DNA of 7,989 nucleotides from Actinomycetota bacterium (GTDB lineage Bacteria; Actinomycetota; Actinomycetes; S36-B12; UBA5976): NCBI GenBank assembly GCA_947491175.1, contig CANLIF010000055.1:1-7989 (forward strand). Reading direction: 5' to 3'. The notes below the pieces were generated by a model. That model was given only the letters and a program-made list of their open reading frames with translations. It was not told where the DNA came from and did not search any database. Position numbers and translations under genes: made by a program. This document shows, piece by piece, positions 5,532 to 7,989 of this stretch. Position 1 is the first letter of the stretch. Each line of letters starts with the position of its first letter.

Positions 5532-6446
5532 TTAAGAAACTGGCGTAGCCCCGAGAGTTTTGCAGTTCTCGCCAGCCGCACGTGAGGCAACTAACAACGA
5601 CTGCGCATAGTCCACGTCGTTTAGGCTGCCCCAGTCATCCCGAAGGCACAGTTGAGATAACAGTCCAGCACAAAAGGCATCTCCGGCTCCGGTGGTATCA
5701 ACCACTTGGACCTCTTCTGCTTCAACAGATGCAACTTCCATGCCGTGGTTTAACCAAAGCGCACCCTGCGGACCACGCTTAACGATTAAGTTCTTAAATT
5801 CGCCTGTCCAATTTTCTGGTGCGTCTTGCTCAAGGGCTGCAAACTCATCTTCGTTAGCCAGGACTAGGTCTGCCCGACTTAAGTACTTGCGGACTTTATT
5901 GGCTCCTGTTTTTTCAATCGGTGAACTGGATGCGGCATCGATAACAATTCGGGTATTTGATTTCTCTGCACACTCAAGAACATCTAACGCAAACTTTTGT
6001 GACTCCGGGCGAAAATATGTGTAGGCGCTCATAACTACAATGTCAGATTCACTAATCAAAGTTTCCAATTTTTCGTCAACTGACTGGACTAAGTTTGCGC
6101 CAAAATCAGGCATCATCGAGCGAGCACCCGTTTCATCAACCAAAATGACGCAAGTTCCGGTTCGGTTGTTAGGTACGGTTTTAATGTTCTGATCCGAGAC
6201 ACCAAAGGCTTGAATTTGGGTGATCACCCAACTGCCTAGAACGTCATCGCCGATTGCACTGACAAGATCAACGTCGACATTTAAGTGCGTTAGCCAAACT
6301 GCAACATTGCAGGTCGAACCGCCTAAAGTAATTGCATTTATCGATGTTGTATCGGTGTTCTTTTGAAGTGGTCCGGATAGCAAAGTAATAACATCGACAT
6401 TAATGTCGCCAATAATGCAGATCTTAGAATTCACTTGAGTGGTCAT
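5532..6446 (-). CDS. psuK: Pseudouridine kinase, PfkB family
   Basis: A 304-residue PfkB/ribokinase-family sugar kinase that probably phosphorylates pseudouridine to pseudouridine 5'-phosphate with ATP in the cytoplasm. Visible family features are IGDINVDVI at 12-20, the substrate-lid glycine motif LGGSTCNVA at 41-49, NRTGTCVILVDETGARS at 94-110, ANEDE at 197-201, KRGPQGALW at 223-231, and the second PfkB signature DTTGAGDAFCAGLL at 250-263 with catalytic-base Asp256. Family membership is certain. The pseudouridine substrate is inferred from the gene directly upstream, psuG: the psuG TAG stop is followed by 2 nt and then this ATG, so translation is probably coupled. There is no separate ribosome-binding site of note. 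The length fits PsuK proteins. Another nucleoside or ribose kinase activity is the main alternative. Confidence 0.85.
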   Translation of the reverse strand: MTTQVNSKICIIGDINVDVITLLSGPLQKNTDTTSINAITLGGSTCNVAVWLTHLNVDVDLVSAIGDDVLGSWVITQIQAFGVSDQNIKTVPNNRTGTCVILVDETGARSMMPDFGANLVQSVDEKLETLISESDIVVMSAYTYFRPESQKFALDVLECAEKSNTRIVIDAASSSPIEKTGANKVRKYLSRADLVLANEDEFAALEQDAPENWTGEFKNLIVKRGPQGALWLNHGMEVASVEAEEVQVVDTTGAGDAFCAGLLSQLCLRDDWGSLNDVDYAQSLLVASRAAGENCKTLGATPVS

Positions 6447-6448
6447 GA

Positions 6449-7366
6449 CTACAAGGCAGCAACTGCGATTTCGGCAGCTAACCGAGCGTTCGCATTAATT
6501 AGAGTGACATTGACTTCCAGGGATTGATTGTTGGTTTGAGTGTGGAACCAGTCAAGTAAAAACGGCGTAACGTCTTTACCCGATACTCCGGCCTTGTCTG
6601 CTGCCGCCAGGCCTTGGGCTAATACTCGATCATGCAATTCCAGATCCAATTGATCAGCCTCAGAAACCGGCTTAGCGATGATTACCGCACCTGGTGCCTT
6701 AATTGCATCGCGTTGGATTCCAACTGCTGCCGCTTGAGCTACCGTGTCTACCCGCCATGGCACGCCAAAACCAGAGTCCGCCCGATAGAAACCTGGGAAG
6801 GCATCAGTACCAAAGCCAACCACTGTTACGCCAAGAGTCTCAAGGCGCTCTAACGTGGCGCCAACATCAAGTATTGATTTAACTCCGGCGCAAGTAACGG
6901 TTATTGGGGTGCGCGCCAAGGTTACTAAGTCCCCAGATTCGTCGTAAGTATCTTGAGCTCCTCGATGCACGCCACCCAGGCCACCAGTTGCAAAGAACTT
7001 GATTCCGGCTAAGTGCGCAATGTGACTCGTTGCTGAAACAGTTGTTGCGCCATTGCCGCCAGCAGCCAACACTGGTCCAAGATCTCGGATTGATACCTTA
7101 ACCACGTTACTGGCGGGATCACCCAGGATTTCGAGTTCTTGTGCAGTCAAACCAACCCGAACCACGCCATCGAGAATTGCAATCGTGGCTGGAGTCGCGC
7201 CACCATCGCGGACACTACGTTCAATGTCTCCGGCTACCACCACGTTTCGTGGGCTTGGCAGACCATGACTAATGATTGTGGACTCTAATGCGACCACCGC
7301 TTGGCCTGAGGCAAGGGCCTCTGCAACTTCAGGATGAATTTTAAACCGAGTTGTATCAATAGCCAT
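6449..7366 (-). CDS. psuG: Pseudouridine-5'-phosphate glycosidase
   Basis: A 305-residue enzyme that splits the C-C glycosidic bond of pseudouridine 5'-phosphate to uracil and ribose 5-phosphate (reversible). It matches the PsuG/YeiN family along its whole length: ALESTIISHGLPSP at 26-39 (Glu28), KVSIRDL at 90-96 (Lys90), ATGGLGGVHRGAQDT at 126-140, SGDL at 144-147 (Asp146), and CAGVKSILD at 159-167. Lys163 corresponds to the catalytic Schiff-base lysine, Lys166 in E. coli PsuG. The active-site residues line up with a constant offset of three from E. coli, and the length (305 versus about 312) is normal. It is the first gene of a psuG-psuK operon. The ATG at 7366 has no Shine-Dalgarno sequence but a TAGGCT box 7 nt upstream, which suggests a leaderless mRNA. 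No pseudouridine transporter or regulator is seen in the window. Confidence 0.96.
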   Translation of the reverse strand: MAIDTTRFKIHPEVAEALASGQAVVALESTIISHGLPSPRNVVVAGDIERSVRDGGATPATIAILDGVVRVGLTAQELEILGDPASNVVKVSIRDLGPVLAAGGNGATTVSATSHIAHLAGIKFFATGGLGGVHRGAQDTYDESGDLVTLARTPITVTCAGVKSILDVGATLERLETLGVTVVGFGTDAFPGFYRADSGFGVPWRVDTVAQAAAVGIQRDAIKAPGAVIIAKPVSEADQLDLELHDRVLAQGLAAADKAGVSGKDVTPFLLDWFHTQTNNQSLEVNVTLINANARLAAEIAVAAL

Positions 7367-7373
7367 GACTAAC

Positions 7374-7379
7374 AGCCTA
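7374..7379 (-). promoter_or_regulatory. -10 box of the psuGK operon
   Basis: On the minus strand TAGGCT (7379-7374) ends 7 nt before the psuG ATG, consistent with transcription starting at or within a base or two of the start codon. No -35 is recognisable at 16-18 nt. It lies in the 36-bp gap shared with the divergent DUF1989 gene. Confidence 0.4.
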
Positions 7380-7390
7380 AGGTGTCTTTA

Positions 7391-7396
7391 TAGCGT
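7391..7396 (+). promoter_or_regulatory. -10 box of the DUF1989 gene
   Basis: TAGCGT fits TANNNT and ends 6 nt before the ATG at 7403. It is separated by 11 bp from the oppositely directed psuG -10 box, so the two polymerase footprints would overlap. Confidence 0.35.
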
Positions 7397-7402
7397 GAAT
7401 TT

Positions 7403-7989
7403 ATGGAGGTCAAGTTGTCTGATTTAAAACTTATCCCAGCTCGCCGAGGCGTTGCCGATCGTATGAAAAAGGGTCAAACCTTAAGAGTCATCAACACTCT
7501 TGGATTACAAGTTGTTGACTTTTGGGCATTTAATGCCGATGACTTAGCTGAACCGCTTTCGATGGAACACACTCACGTTTCGCTTGGAAAAACTATTCCA
7601 GAAGTTGGCGACTCACTCGTAACAACCAAGCGTCGACCAATTGTGACGCTAACCGCTGACACATCCCCTGGTATTCATGACACATTGATGGCTGCCTGTG
7701 ATATTTATCGATATCAGCTTTTAGGTGCGCAGGGTTACCACGATAACTGCACCGACAATCTTGGCCAAGCACTCGAAGCTATTGGAGTAACTCGAATCAA
7801 CCAGCCAGCACCTTTCAATATCTTTATGAACGTGCCAGTGTCTAACGGCAGCACGCTAACTTATTTCCCTGCTGAGGCGAAGCCTGGTGACTATCTTGAA
7901 CTTCGTGCCGAAATGGACTGCATAGTGGCGTTCTCGGCTTGCCCGCAGGACATGATTCCAATTAACGGTGAAGCTTGCATTGTGCAAGA
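7403..7989 (+). CDS. DUF1989 (urea carboxylase-associated) protein, 3' end outside window
   Basis: The first 195 codons of an open frame that reaches the window edge without a stop. The product matches DUF1989: PARRGVADRMKKGQTLRV at 12-29, LQVVDFWAFNADD at 35-47, SMEHTHVSLGK at 53-63, a DTSPGIHDTLMAACD segment at 86-100, YHDNCTDNL at 112-120, FNIFMNVPV at 138-146, and KPGDYLELRAEMDCIVAFSACPQD at 160-183. His/Cys positions in the family (here His93, Cys116, Cys180) may bind metal. Members occur beside urea carboxylase or guanidine carboxylase; the CgdA/CgdB carboxyguanidine deiminase pair belongs to this family. No such carboxylase is visible here, so the substrate is open. The start is ambiguous. 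ATG 7403 with a TAGCGT box 6 nt upstream implies leaderless translation, but GGAGGT at 7405-7410 would suit a TTG start at 7415, shortening the protein by four residues. Confidence 0.88.
   Translation, partial: MEVKLSDLKLIPARRGVADRMKKGQTLRVINTLGLQVVDFWAFNADDLAEPLSMEHTHVSLGKTIPEVGDSLVTTKRRPIVTLTADTSPGIHDTLMAACDIYRYQLLGAQGYHDNCTDNLGQALEAIGVTRINQPAPFNIFMNVPVSNGSTLTYFPAEAKPGDYLELRAEMDCIVAFSACPQDMIPINGEACIVQ
7405..7410 (+). promoter_or_regulatory. Shine-Dalgarno match inside codons 1-3 of the DUF1989 gene
   Basis: GGAGGT is a six-base match to the 16S rRNA tail and lies 4 nt before an in-frame TTG at 7415. It is the best ribosome-binding match I noticed in the window, yet it falls just after the nominal ATG at 7403. 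Either TTG 7415 is the real start, or the match is incidental to the codons ATG GAG GTC. Confidence 0.4.

Noticed and set aside
7367..7402. A guanidine (ykkC-type) riboswitch before the DUF1989 gene, as seen with some family members.
   Set aside because: The whole gap is 36 bp and contains no room for the aptamer.

Overview
The window looks like chromosomal DNA from a moderate-GC Actinomycetota, perhaps a small-genome freshwater lineage of the acI/Nanopelagicales kind. The clues are the housekeeping sigma factor with a long Ala/Lys-rich N-terminus (HrdB/SigA type), a DUF4192-type protein, a secreted PKD protein of a type familiar from actinobacteria, -10 boxes of the form TANNNT, and several genes that appear to start without a leader. 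GC is near one half by eye, which is low for the phylum. The lineage is an inference; no rRNA gene is present.

Layout. Positions 1-128 hold no gene. Positions 129-3306 carry three minus-strand genes, in transcription order: a DUF4192-type protein reduced to its C-terminal half, a secreted cysteine-containing PKD-domain protein, and the primary sigma factor rpoD. A 292-bp non-coding stretch (3307-3598) with two clear hairpins separates these from a plus-strand glyoxalase-like VOC protein. That gene converges on a DEDDh exonuclease with 12 bp between them. The exonuclease is divergent, by only 11 bp, from a small lipoprotein gene. The lipoprotein gene converges on psuK with a 2-bp gap.

psuG and psuK form a tight two-gene minus-strand operon for pseudouridine breakdown: kinase plus C-C glycosidase, giving uracil and ribose 5-phosphate. 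Divergent from psuG, 36 bp away, is a DUF1989 (urea carboxylase-associated) gene that runs off the right edge. psuGK and the DUF1989 gene could both feed nitrogen or pyrimidine salvage, but nothing in the sequence proves the link.

I see no CRISPR array, insertion sequence, phage gene, tRNA or rRNA. The window is mostly ordinary core genome. The points most worth a second look are the repeated 'TANNNT, 6-7 nt, ATG' start arrangement, the structured 292-bp gap, the half-size DUF4192 protein, the 30-bp tandem repeat inside rpoD, and the psuGK/DUF1989 divergent pair.
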